Notes: a model not told the origin generated them from the sequence alone. DNA of 64,000 nt from Croceivirga sp. (GCA_028281025.1 JANQKR010000013.1:434001-498000), one strand, 5' to 3'; shown: positions 20,434-29,839, counted from the first letter of the stretch. Numbers and translations are program-made.

Positions 20434-21438
20434 TCAATACCCCAGGTCACTTATAAAAGCGAGGATCTCCTCGCAGATGATATGGGCACTTTCCTTAAGG
20501 GAAAAAATGGTAATATGGCCCCCTTTTAGAAAAAACACCTTGCCATTGCTGGAACGACTGGCCATTTCCCTTTGCATTTTTGCCCGTTCAGTTCGTAGGA
20601 AATCCGGATCAAAGCCCATTTTTCGAAGTAAGGGTTCATTCAGATTCGTCCCTGCAAACACCCGAATGGGTAGGGTATCGAATTTGCTGATAGTTCTGGA
20701 CAGGGCTACCAAATCTTGATGCTTTTTTTCTTCCTTGATATAGCCCCACAAATAGTTTCCATCCACCCAGTAGTCCCTGTACCCTTCAATGACCTCCTCA
20801 GGAAGGCCAGGTGCCCAAGCCAGGGGTCTTTTTGAGAAACGACCGTGTAAATTCAAGATGCCCAAATCGCCAGCAACGCCACCTAAATAGTATAAAGGTC
20901 TCAAGTAGCTGGGAGAGTGTGGGATATTCAGTCGTTCACTTTCGTCAGGATGGGGAGCGTCCAAAAAAACCATCCCAACAACCTCGTTTGGGTACATTTG
21001 TTTAAAGACGCGGATGTAATGGCCGCCATAGGAATGTCCCGCCAGAATATAGGGCGGTCCTTCACCTGAATTCTCCAACAACCGGTGCAATTCCTCGGCT
21101 ATGGTTTCTGGATTTCTAGGTCGATTACTAAACTCACTGTAACCTATTCCGGCACGATCATAGCGTACTACCCGAATACTGTCTTTGAGCAATTCTCCCA
21201 ACCAATAATAATATTCACTGGGTGCTCCTGCCCCCGATTCAATGACCAAGGTTGGTTTGTGGTTTCTTTCACCCACAGCGTTGATATGAAGTTTAAAACC
21301 ACCAACATCCACAAGTTGACCTGGCGGTTTTGGTTCAGGAGTAAGAAGTCTTGAGGTCAATCCTGCGAGCATCAATAGCAACAAAAGGGACCCTAAGGAG
21401 ATTCCGATCCATTTTAAAATTTTCTTGACGGTTTTCAT
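20434..21438 (-). CDS. alpha/beta hydrolase with N-terminal TM anchor
   Basis: YILAGHSYGGHYIRVF nucleophile elbow, N-terminal hydrophobic segment. Confidence 0.88.
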   Translation of the reverse strand: MKTVKKILKWIGISLGSLLLLLMLAGLTSRLLTPEPKPPGQLVDVGGFKLHINAVGERNHKPTLVIESGAGAPSEYYYWLGELLKDSIRVVRYDRAGIGYSEFSNRPRNPETIAEELHRLLENSGEGPPYILAGHSYGGHYIRVFKQMYPNEVVGMVFLDAPHPDESERLNIPHSPSYLRPLYYLGGVAGDLGILNLHGRFSKRPLAWAPGLPEEVIEGYRDYWVDGNYLWGYIKEEKKHQDLVALSRTISKFDTLPIRVFAGTNLNEPLLRKMGFDPDFLRTERAKMQREMASRSSNGKVFFLKGGHITIFSLKESAHIICEEILAFISDLGY

Positions 21439-21646
21439 GATGACGGTTTTTGAAAATACATTCCAAACATAATTTCCCCAAGCTTTGATAGCGATTAAAT
21501 AGGATGAACCTAAGGAATGGTGTTTTACAGGAGACCAAAATATGGACCAACCGAATTGGACGGGAAAATGGGAGGGTTTGACAACAAAAGCCTTGTGTTG
21601 GTCAAAATAGATGGTTCCCGGTTATGGTGATTACTATTTTTGTTTT

Positions 21647-22762
21647 ATGCAATGGTTTCTTCCAAAAGACTATAAGATTCTTCTCTTAAGCGGATTGATT
21701 ACCGCCGGCTTATCACTTTTACTGGTTCAACTGGGCTATGTGATTTTGGATTCAGGCGGTATGGGGAACTCCCTTTTTGTCCTGGTCAACGTTTTGGGCC
21801 TATCGGTAACCTTGTACGTATTCTATTTTTTGTTGACCAAGTATCCTATGTATCAAGTACTTGGAGTCATCGGTTTATTGGTTATAGCCGCACTGGCCGA
21901 ACACTTTCTTCATATCAGCGAGAATCCCATTACCGTTCCATTTATCATCTTGTTTTGGCTGGCAGTGGCCTATCTAATTCTTCCACAGTTTTTTAGGAAA
22001 TATTGGATGGGCATTCTTTTGGTATATGGTATGATTATAGCCTATTATTTTTTCAGTTTTGTTTCAGCAATCGATTATGGAGGGGATGATCGTGCAAACT
22101 TTGTGAAATATATGCTGCTGCCGATTCCGGTGTTTGTGGCGCTGTGGATATATGAGCAATGGCGTTGGGTACGAAATTTAAAGGCGGACAGGACAAAGGC
22201 CGAGCTCACTTTGCTGAAAAGCCAGGTAAACCCACATTTCTTTTTTAACACGCTCAACAATTTATACGGATTGATCGTAGAGAAGTCCCCCCAAGCCCCG
22301 GATGTGGTGCTGAAGCTATCTGATATGATGCGCTATACCATAGATATGGGAAAGGAAGATAAAGTCAGCATTATGGATGAGGTCAATTTTCTGGAAAACT
22401 ACATTGCGCTGCATAAAATTCGCTATCAGAAAAATGTGGATATCCAATTTGACCATGATGTGGATAAGGACATTTGGATAGCTCCGTTACTTTTTGTCAA
22501 TTTACTGGAAAATGCATTCAAGCATGGGGTGGAACCCCTAACGGAGAATGCCTATATCCATCTAAGTTTACGAACCATACGAAATTGGGTAGTGTTTAAG
22601 ATTGCCAACAATTATGAAACCGATGTATCCAACGGTAAGGATGGAACAGGTTTGGAGAATCTTAAAAAACGTTTGGAACATGCTTATCCCAATAGGCATC
22701 AATTATCGATGGACAAAACGGAAACGATGTACGCGGTACATCTAAGCTTATCATTAATTTAA
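21647..22762 (+). CDS. LytS/YehU-type sensor histidine kinase
   Basis: TM segments, KSQVNPHFFFNTLNNLYG and LLENAFKHGVEP; start MQWFLPKDYK preferred. Confidence 0.9.
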   Translation: MQWFLPKDYKILLLSGLITAGLSLLLVQLGYVILDSGGMGNSLFVLVNVLGLSVTLYVFYFLLTKYPMYQVLGVIGLLVIAALAEHFLHISENPITVPFIILFWLAVAYLILPQFFRKYWMGILLVYGMIIAYYFFSFVSAIDYGGDDRANFVKYMLLPIPVFVALWIYEQWRWVRNLKADRTKAELTLLKSQVNPHFFFNTLNNLYGLIVEKSPQAPDVVLKLSDMMRYTIDMGKEDKVSIMDEVNFLENYIALHKIRYQKNVDIQFDHDVDKDIWIAPLLFVNLLENAFKHGVEPLTENAYIHLSLRTIRNWVVFKIANNYETDVSNGKDGTGLENLKKRLEHAYPNRHQLSMDKTETMYAVHLSLSLI

Positions 22763-22772
22763 TTGCTACAGG

Positions 22773-23471
22773 ATGACAAGATATGTGATCATAGATGATG
22801 AGCCCATTGCCCACCGTATAATCGAGGGTTATTGTGAAGAATTACCGTACCTTCAAAAAGCGGGCAATGCCTACAACGTATTTCAAGCCTCTGAAATACT
22901 ATCGCGGCAAAAAGTGGATTTGGTTTTTTTGGATATCAACATGCCCAAAATGACGGGTTTTGAATGGTTGAAGACGGTCTCCAATCCTCCAGGGATCATC
23001 GTGACCTCAGCGTATAGGGAATATGCTTTGGAAGGATACGAATTGAACATTCTGGACTATCTACTCAAACCATTTTCCTTTGTACGTTTTTTAAAAGCCA
23101 TTAATAAGGTCAATGGGTCCAAAAAAGAAGAAGTTAAGCGAACCAATCCTGGTATTGAAGGGCCCGGCAGTATTTTTCTAAAGGGTGATAAAACGCACCA
23201 TCAAATCCACTTGCAAGACATTTTATTCGTTGAGGCTTACGGCAATTATGTAAAGGTCTTTTTTAAAGCGGAAATGAAAGTAAGCCATCAAAAAATATCA
23301 ACCTTGGAAGACCTACTTCCAAAAAGTAGGTTTATACGGGTCCATAAATCGTTTATAGTGTCTTTGGACAGGATTGAACAAATTCAAGGGAACCAAATTT
23401 TCATCCATAGGCACAAAATTCCCATAGGACAGACCTATCGAAATGGTATTAAAGATTTGTTGGGCGGGTGA
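22773..23471 (+). CDS. LytTR family response regulator
   Basis: DDEPIAHRI, LDINMPKMTG and LytTR C-terminus. Confidence 0.92.
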   Translation: MTRYVIIDDEPIAHRIIEGYCEELPYLQKAGNAYNVFQASEILSRQKVDLVFLDINMPKMTGFEWLKTVSNPPGIIVTSAYREYALEGYELNILDYLLKPFSFVRFLKAINKVNGSKKEEVKRTNPGIEGPGSIFLKGDKTHHQIHLQDILFVEAYGNYVKVFFKAEMKVSHQKISTLEDLLPKSRFIRVHKSFIVSLDRIEQIQGNQIFIHRHKIPIGQTYRNGIKDLLGG

Positions 23472-23493
23472 TTACGCTTCGGAAGCTTCCGGC

Positions 23494-23958
23494 CTATCGT
23501 TCAAACACCTTTTCAAAGCGTTCAAAAACGACGATCATACTTTCCAATGGTTTTTTTCCAAAAGCGGCAAGTTCGCGGGTATAGTATTCCCAATGGACCT
23601 TTTTCCAGTATTCCAAACTCTTATCGCCCTCTCCTTCCAAACGGGCATGCTCCGCATGTATGGCAAAGTAGGGAATCAGTTTTACCGAGGTGGTTCGGAT
23701 AATGCATTTTGCCTTTCCCTTCCAGTCGGTGACCACAAAAAAGTCACCAATTTTGGGTAAGGGTTCATTCCGTTGTTGTAGTCCCAATAAGGAGTGTGAA
23801 GAGGCCCTTTTAATGTCTTTTAAGACCAAACCTACCAGTGTATTGGCGTCTTTTTCATTATCTCCAAAATAACCTACCTGTGGCGCGGGCTCATTGGCAA
23901 ACTCTAGATGGGCATCCAAAAAATCACCCCAAAGACTGCGTGCAGAAGCATTTTCCAT
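23494..23958 (-). CDS. ASCH domain-containing protein
   Basis: EGEGDKSLEYWKKVHWEYYTREL motif region, 154 aa. Confidence 0.75.
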   Translation of the reverse strand: MENASARSLWGDFLDAHLEFANEPAPQVGYFGDNEKDANTLVGLVLKDIKRASSHSLLGLQQRNEPLPKIGDFFVVTDWKGKAKCIIRTTSVKLIPYFAIHAEHARLEGEGDKSLEYWKKVHWEYYTRELAAFGKKPLESMIVVFERFEKVFER

Positions 23959-23970
23959 ACAAAGACAATA

Positions 23971-25677
23971 TTAAGAAAATTTACCAAGTTTAAACTGTTC
24001 CGCAGCATGATTTGCTGCCCTTGCGGTAAAGGCCATATAGGTTAATGAAGGGTTCACACAACTTGCCGAAGTCATAAAGGCCCCATCTGTTACATAAACG
24101 TTGGGGACATCGTGCAATTGATTGTATTTATTGGTGACCGAGGTTCTTGGGTTCCATCCCATACGGGCGCCCCCCATCTCATGAATTCCCAATCCGGGAC
24201 CTGTATCATTATCATATACATGGACATCCCTAAAACCGGCCGCTCGTAACATTTTGGCGGCTTCTTCCTTAATGGCTTCCCGCATGCGGTATTCATTTTG
24301 TTTGAATTCCACATCAAAATCCAACTGTGGCAGTCCCCATTGGTCTTTTTGATCCCTACTTAGGGAAACCCGGTTATCGTGGTAGGGTAACATTTCCCCA
24401 AACCCGGTCATCCCAATTTGCCAACCTCCGGGCTTTAAAATGGCCTCTTTCAAGGCTTTTCCATAGCCCATTTCAGCAACCATCTCCGACCAATTTTGAC
24501 GACTTGCGCCTCCTTGATAACCAAAACCCCTTAAAAACGTTGTTCGTTTGGTCTTTTCATCCAAATTCACAAAACGGGGAATATAAAATCCATTGGGCCT
24601 TCGGCCTTTATAGTATTTATCCAGATGACCATCCACTTTGGCAGAAGCCCCCAGTTGATAGTGGTGATCCATAATGTTACGCCCCAATTGGTCGTGGTTG
24701 TTCCCCATTCCATTGGGGAAGGTTTTGGACTTGGATTGCCATAAGATACCCACGGAGGCCATTGCAGAGGCGCATAGAAAGATAAGCTTTCCTTTAAATT
24801 CCATTTTTTCATGGGTTTCCGTATCGATCACCTTTACGCCAATGGCCTTTTTGGTGGTCTCATCATAAAGTACTTCATGGACAATGGAATTGGCCCTAAG
24901 CGTAAGGTTTCCTGTTCGTTCCGCAGCGGGCAAGGTAGATGAATTGCTACTGAAATACCCTCCAAAAGGGCACCCTCTCCAGCACCGATTGCGGTATTGG
25001 CATGGGCCCCTACCCTCAATTTGTGCGTCTTTGTCCGTAATGTTTGCCGTACGTCCAATGGTCAATACCCGCCCATCATCAAATTGCTCGGCCAAGGATT
25101 GTTGTAGTTCTTTTTCAACACAGTTCAATTCCATCGGCGGATGGAATTTGCCATCGGGCAATTGTTTCAGTCCAAGGGGTTCACCACTGACCCCAATATA
25201 TTGCTCAACGGTATCGTACCAGGGTGCAATATCCTTGTAACGCACCGGCCAATCCACGGCAATGCCTTCCTTGAGGTTCGCTTCAAAATCCATATCGCTC
25301 CATCGATAGCTTTGGCGCCCCCATGTCAGTGAACGCCCCCCAACATGGTAACCCCGTATCCAGTCAAAACGTTTGGTCTCCTGGTAGGGATGCTCCAGGT
25401 CGCTGACAAAAAAATGTTTCACATCCTCCCTTGGGGCCCACCCCACCCGCAATTGTTTGGGGTATGCCTTTTTTTGTTCCCTATCCAGTTCCCCATGGTA
25501 TTTATAATCCCAAGGGTCATCGTGCATGGTGGGATAATCCTGAACGTGCTTTACCATTCGACCACGTTCCAAAACCAAGGTTTTTAGGCCATTTTCACAA
25601 AGCTCCTTTGCGGCCCAGCCACCGGTAATTCCAGTACCTACAACAATGGCGTCATAGACGGTATTTGGATTTGCCAT
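23971..25677 (-). CDS. GMC family oxidoreductase (FAD) B
   Basis: GTGITGGWAAKELCENGLKTLVLERGRMVKH nearly identical in this stretch to GMC A; start MANPNTVYDA preferred. Confidence 0.9.
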   Translation of the reverse strand: MANPNTVYDAIVVGTGITGGWAAKELCENGLKTLVLERGRMVKHVQDYPTMHDDPWDYKYHGELDREQKKAYPKQLRVGWAPREDVKHFFVSDLEHPYQETKRFDWIRGYHVGGRSLTWGRQSYRWSDMDFEANLKEGIAVDWPVRYKDIAPWYDTVEQYIGVSGEPLGLKQLPDGKFHPPMELNCVEKELQQSLAEQFDDGRVLTIGRTANITDKDAQIEGRGPCQYRNRCWRGCPFGGYFSSNSSTLPAAERTGNLTLRANSIVHEVLYDETTKKAIGVKVIDTETHEKMEFKGKLIFLCASAMASVGILWQSKSKTFPNGMGNNHDQLGRNIMDHHYQLGASAKVDGHLDKYYKGRRPNGFYIPRFVNLDEKTKRTTFLRGFGYQGGASRQNWSEMVAEMGYGKALKEAILKPGGWQIGMTGFGEMLPYHDNRVSLSRDQKDQWGLPQLDFDVEFKQNEYRMREAIKEEAAKMLRAAGFRDVHVYDNDTGPGLGIHEMGGARMGWNPRTSVTNKYNQLHDVPNVYVTDGAFMTSASCVNPSLTYMAFTARAANHAAEQFKLGKFS

Positions 25678-25701
25678 GAAATGCATTTTTAGTGTCGGAA
25701 T

Positions 25702-25764
25702 CGCTATATTTATAGTAATCCGTAGACGGAAGGACGAAACGTATCCATCTGACTAAATATAGCG
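25702..25764. promoter_or_regulatory. inverted-repeat operator candidate in divergent intergenic region
   Basis: CGCTATATTTA (25702-25712) and TAAATATAGCG (25754-25764), perfect 11-bp arms 41 bp apart. Confidence 0.45.
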
Positions 25765-25798
25765 GAATAATCTGATAGTTAACCAATAAATATATGAT

Positions 25799-26851
25799 AT
25801 GAAGACGATAAAAGGACCTGCCGTCTTTTTGGCTCAATTTGTGGACAGTAACCCCCCTTTCAATTCCTTGGAAGGGCTATGCGAATGGGCATCCGGTTTG
25901 GGCTATAAGGGCATTCAAATCCCTACATGGGAAAAATTCCTGATTGATTTGGATAAAGCGGCAGCGTCCCAGGATTATTGTGATGAACTTAAGGGCAAAA
26001 TCAATTCCTATGGCCTGGAGATTACCGAATTGTCCACACACCTACAGGGACAGCTGGTGGCCGTACACCCTGCCTATGACATTATGTTCGATAATTTTGC
26101 TCCCGACGCATTAAAGGGAAAACCAAAAGAGCGAACAGCCTGGGCCGTGGAGACCGTTAAAAAGGCGGCCACGGCAAGTAGGAGATTGGGCATAAAGGCA
26201 CATGCCACCTTTTCAGGGGCCTTATTGTGGCATACGGCCCATCCCTGGCCCCAGCGACCAGCAGGATTGGTGGAAATGGGCTTTGAGGAACTCGCCAACC
26301 GTTGGATGCCCATCCTAAACCATTTTGATGAAGAAGGTGTTGATGTTTGCTATGAAATACACCCGGGAGAGGATTTGCACGATGGCGATACTTTTGAACG
26401 TTTTTTGGCAGCAACGGGCAACCACAAACGGGTGAATATTTTGTATGATCCCAGCCATTTTGTACTGCAGCAACTGGATTACATTACCTACATAGACCAT
26501 TATCATGAATTTATTAAATCCTTTCACGTAAAGGATTCCGAATTTAATCCAACAGGAAAAAAAGGGGCCTTTGGGGGCTATAACGATTGGGGGGACCGGG
26601 CTGGACGCTATCGTTCGCTTGGGGACGGACAAATTGATTTTAAAAGCATTTTTTCCAAACTGACGCAGTACGGATGTGATGTCTGGGCCGTAATGGAATG
26701 GGAATGTTGTATCAAGAGTCCGGAACAAGGGGCAAGGGAAGGGGCCAGGTTTATCGCCGATCATATTATTGAAGCAACCCAAAAAACTTTTGATGATTTT
26801 GCAGGTGTCGCGATTGATAAGGAACAACTAAGGAAAATTTTAGGACTGTGA
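25799..26851 (+). CDS. TIM-barrel sugar phosphate isomerase/epimerase-like protein
   Basis: 350 aa; CYEIHPGEDLHD, YDPSHFVLQ, KSFHVKDSEF. Confidence 0.88.
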   Translation: MKTIKGPAVFLAQFVDSNPPFNSLEGLCEWASGLGYKGIQIPTWEKFLIDLDKAAASQDYCDELKGKINSYGLEITELSTHLQGQLVAVHPAYDIMFDNFAPDALKGKPKERTAWAVETVKKAATASRRLGIKAHATFSGALLWHTAHPWPQRPAGLVEMGFEELANRWMPILNHFDEEGVDVCYEIHPGEDLHDGDTFERFLAATGNHKRVNILYDPSHFVLQQLDYITYIDHYHEFIKSFHVKDSEFNPTGKKGAFGGYNDWGDRAGRYRSLGDGQIDFKSIFSKLTQYGCDVWAVMEWECCIKSPEQGAREGARFIADHIIEATQKTFDDFAGVAIDKEQLRKILGL

Positions 26852-26853
26852 CC

Positions 26854-27492
26854 ATGGAGCACGATGAATGGGAAGTGCTATTTGATGGCACCTCCTTTGA
26901 TGGATGGCATTTTTACAATGGTGGGGCGGTTACCAAACCATGGGAATTGGAACAAGGCGCCATGGTGTTTTATCCTCCTAAAAACAGACCTGACGGACAG
27001 GGTTACAATATAGTCACGGACAAAGAATACACCAACTTTGTACTGTCTTTGGAATGGAAGGTTTCCGAAGGGGGCAATAGTGGTATTTTTTGGGGTGTTT
27101 TTGAGGACAAAAAATTTGTGCAACCCTACGAAACAGGACCAGAAATCCAAGTGTTGGACGATGACCGCCATCCGGATGCCAAAAATGGAACCACGCACCA
27201 GGCAGGTGCCCTTTATGATTTGGTCGCCCCATCCCAAAAAGCGGTAAAACCAGCAGGCGAATGGAATACGGTAGAATTGACCGTAGACCATAAAAGTAAT
27301 GGGGGCAGGGTACTTCTTAATACGATAAAGATTGTGGAATTTCCAGTTCACGGTGCTGCTTGGGACGCTATGGTCGCCAATTCAAAATTTGCCGATTGGG
27401 AAGGTTTTGGAACCTACCGAACGGGAAAGATAGGACTACAAGATCATGGGGATATCGTTGCCTACAGAAATATTAAAATTAAAGTGTTATAA
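26854..27492 (+). CDS. DUF1080 (3-keto-disaccharide hydrolase-type) protein, no signal peptide
   Basis: EWEVLFDGTSFDGWHFYNG, GGNSGIFWGV, WNTVELTV motifs. Confidence 0.88.
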   Translation: MEHDEWEVLFDGTSFDGWHFYNGGAVTKPWELEQGAMVFYPPKNRPDGQGYNIVTDKEYTNFVLSLEWKVSEGGNSGIFWGVFEDKKFVQPYETGPEIQVLDDDRHPDAKNGTTHQAGALYDLVAPSQKAVKPAGEWNTVELTVDHKSNGGRVLLNTIKIVEFPVHGAAWDAMVANSKFADWEGFGTYRTGKIGLQDHGDIVAYRNIKIKVL

Positions 27493-27493
27493 C

Positions 27494-28279
27494 ATGAAGT
27501 TTTTTGTACCCATTGTATTGTTGTCCGTATTTGTTTCGTGCCAGCAAAAAGTTACTGTCGAAAGTTCGAAGATGAAGGGGGAGGAAACCGTTCAGGAAGA
27601 ACCCACCAAACCAGAAGCTACGGAGTTCTATGAGCCGGTGCCCCCAAAAGTTACCGTGGGTGAAAATGGTATCCCCAGTGATGCCATTATACTGTTCAAT
27701 GGAAGTGATTTTGACGAATGGGTCAGTGCACGGGACAGTACGGCGGTACAATGGTATTTAAACAAAGATGGCAGCATGACGGTGAAGGACAAAGCCGGTG
27801 ACATCCAAACCAAACGAAATTTTGGGAGCGTGCAGTTGCATATCGAGTGGAAATCCCCAGCGGAGATTCAAGGCGAAGGCCAGAATAGGGGCAACAGCGG
27901 GGTATTTTTGCAAAGCAGGTATGAAGTGCAGGTTTTGGACAATAATGACAACAAAACCTATGTCAATGGCCAGGTAGGCTCCATTTACAAGCAATCCGTT
28001 CCTTTGGCCATGGCCTCCAGGCCCTCTGGGGAATGGAATACCTATGATATCCTTTTTCATGCCCCCCAGTTTGATGAATCCGGCGCCAAAACCCGGTCCG
28101 GCACCATAACCGTACTGCACAATGGGGTTTTGATACAAGATCATGTGGAGATTGAAGGTACAACGGAATATATTGGTTGGCCCAAAAACAAGGCCCATGG
28201 ACCAGCACCAATTAAATTGCAGGACCACCAGGACAATAGTAGGGTCAGTTATCGAAATATTTGGGTGAGGGAGTTATAA
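27494..28279 (+). CDS. DUF1080 (3-keto-disaccharide hydrolase-type) lipoprotein
   Basis: MKFFVPIVLLSVFVSCQQ lipobox; ILFNGSDFDEWV, RGNSGVFLQSRYEVQVLD motifs. Confidence 0.88.
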   Translation: MKFFVPIVLLSVFVSCQQKVTVESSKMKGEETVQEEPTKPEATEFYEPVPPKVTVGENGIPSDAIILFNGSDFDEWVSARDSTAVQWYLNKDGSMTVKDKAGDIQTKRNFGSVQLHIEWKSPAEIQGEGQNRGNSGVFLQSRYEVQVLDNNDNKTYVNGQVGSIYKQSVPLAMASRPSGEWNTYDILFHAPQFDESGAKTRSGTITVLHNGVLIQDHVEIEGTTEYIGWPKNKAHGPAPIKLQDHQDNSRVSYRNIWVREL

Positions 28280-28355
28280 GCGTCAAAACGAGGGCACTAA
28301 TGGTGCCTGCTTGGTGGGTTGAACGGTCAAACGGAAAACCCATAAACACTTTTCC

Positions 28356-28363
28356 TACCTTTG
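28356..28363 (+). promoter_or_regulatory. Bacteroidota-type -7 box of the yicC-gmk-nadD operon
   Basis: TACCTTTG (TAnnTTTG), 20 bp upstream of ATG. Confidence 0.5.
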
Positions 28364-28382
28364 CCAAAACCCAATTAGTTGT

Positions 28383-29240
28383 ATGATTCAATCCATGACG
28401 GGCTATGGGAAGCAGGTCGTTCAGCTTCCAACCAAAAAAATTACCGTAGAACTCAAATCCCTCAACAGTAAAAATCTGGACATCAATTCCCGTATTCCGC
28501 AGGGCTATCGGGATAAGGAACTGGTACTTCGCAAACTCATTGCGGATAGTTTGGTCCGGGGCAAGGTAGATTTTGGCCTGTATGTTGAAATTACCGGGGA
28601 GGACACCTCAGCGGAAATCAACGAAGGAGTAGTGAAAAAGTATATGGAGCAGTTATCCACAATTGCGGAAGGGGATGACTTTAAACTGTTGGAACTGGCC
28701 TTACGAATGCCCGATACCCTAAAAACGGATAGGGACGATATTGACGAAGGGGAGATAGCCGCCATAAAAGAGGCCCTTAAAAAGGCCCTTGCCGCTTTAC
28801 AAAGTTTTAGGACAACCGAAGGACAAGTGTTGGAAAAAGACTTTGAAACCCGTTTGAAAATGCTTCGGGAGTTACTGCAAGAGGTTATTTCCATGGATCC
28901 GAACAGATTGAAATCCATTCGGGAGCGATTGGAGAAGGCGGTGGCCGATTTAAAAACCGATGTGGATGAAAATCGATTTGAGCAAGAGCTGATCTATTAT
29001 TTGGAAAAGTATGACATCACCGAGGAAAAGGTCCGTCTGGGAAATCATCTGGATTATTTTGAAACCACCTTACATTCCTCAAATTCCAACGGCAAAAAAC
29101 TTGGCTTTATCTGTCAGGAGATCGGAAGGGAAATCAATACCATTGGTTCCAAGGCAAATTATGCGCCCATGCAGCAGATTGTGGTCCAAATGAAGGATGA
29201 GTTGGAAAAGATCAAAGAACAATTATTGAACGTGCTATGA
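28383..29240 (+). CDS. YicC family endoribonuclease-type protein
   Basis: MIQSMTGYGK start and CQEIGREINTIGSKA motif. Confidence 0.93.
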   Translation: MIQSMTGYGKQVVQLPTKKITVELKSLNSKNLDINSRIPQGYRDKELVLRKLIADSLVRGKVDFGLYVEITGEDTSAEINEGVVKKYMEQLSTIAEGDDFKLLELALRMPDTLKTDRDDIDEGEIAAIKEALKKALAALQSFRTTEGQVLEKDFETRLKMLRELLQEVISMDPNRLKSIRERLEKAVADLKTDVDENRFEQELIYYLEKYDITEEKVRLGNHLDYFETTLHSSNSNGKKLGFICQEIGREINTIGSKANYAPMQQIVVQMKDELEKIKEQLLNVL

Positions 29241-29839
29241 CAAAAGGGGGCAAGCTTATCATATTTTCGGCACCTTCGGGAAGTGGTAAGACCACCATAG
29301 TACGCCATTTGTTGGAACAACCCGAACTGAATTTGGCGTTTTCCGTTTCGGCTACCTCTAGACCTAAAAGGGGACGGGAAAAACAAGGGCAGCACTATTA
29401 TTTCATGTCCATTTCGGAATTTAAAAAACATATCAAGGACGGTGATTTTTTGGAATGGGAAGAGGTGTATCGGGACAGTTTTTACGGCACCTTGAAAAGT
29501 GAGGTGGAACGTCTTTGGGCAGAAGGGAAAAACGTAATTTTCGATATTGATGTCGCGGGTGGTCTACGGATAAAAAGAAAGTATCCCAAGGAAACCTTGG
29601 CCGTTTTTGTAAAACCGCCAAGTGTGGACGAATTAAAGATCCGACTTAAAAAGCGAAGTACGGAGAGTGAGGACAAAATCAATATGCGGATAGCGAAGGC
29701 ATCGGTGGAACTGGCCACGGCGCCACAATTTGATACCGTGATCAAGAACTACGATTTGGACATTGCCCTGGGCGAGGCCCATAAATTGGTAGCCGATTTT
29801 GTAGGGGCCACCATACCCAATCCATCTAAAAAGGAATGA
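29237..29839 (+). CDS. gmk: guanylate kinase
   Basis: SAPSGSGKTTIVRHLL P-loop, SVSATSRPKRGREKQGQHYYF. Confidence 0.95.
   Translation: MTKGGKLIIFSAPSGSGKTTIVRHLLEQPELNLAFSVSATSRPKRGREKQGQHYYFMSISEFKKHIKDGDFLEWEEVYRDSFYGTLKSEVERLWAEGKNVIFDIDVAGGLRIKRKYPKETLAVFVKPPSVDELKIRLKKRSTESEDKINMRIAKASVELATAPQFDTVIKNYDLDIALGEAHKLVADFVGATIPNPSKKE

Noticed and set aside
26315-26827. 170-aa minus-strand ORF
   Set aside because: Antisense to the TIM-barrel isomerase-like gene; no recognisable features.
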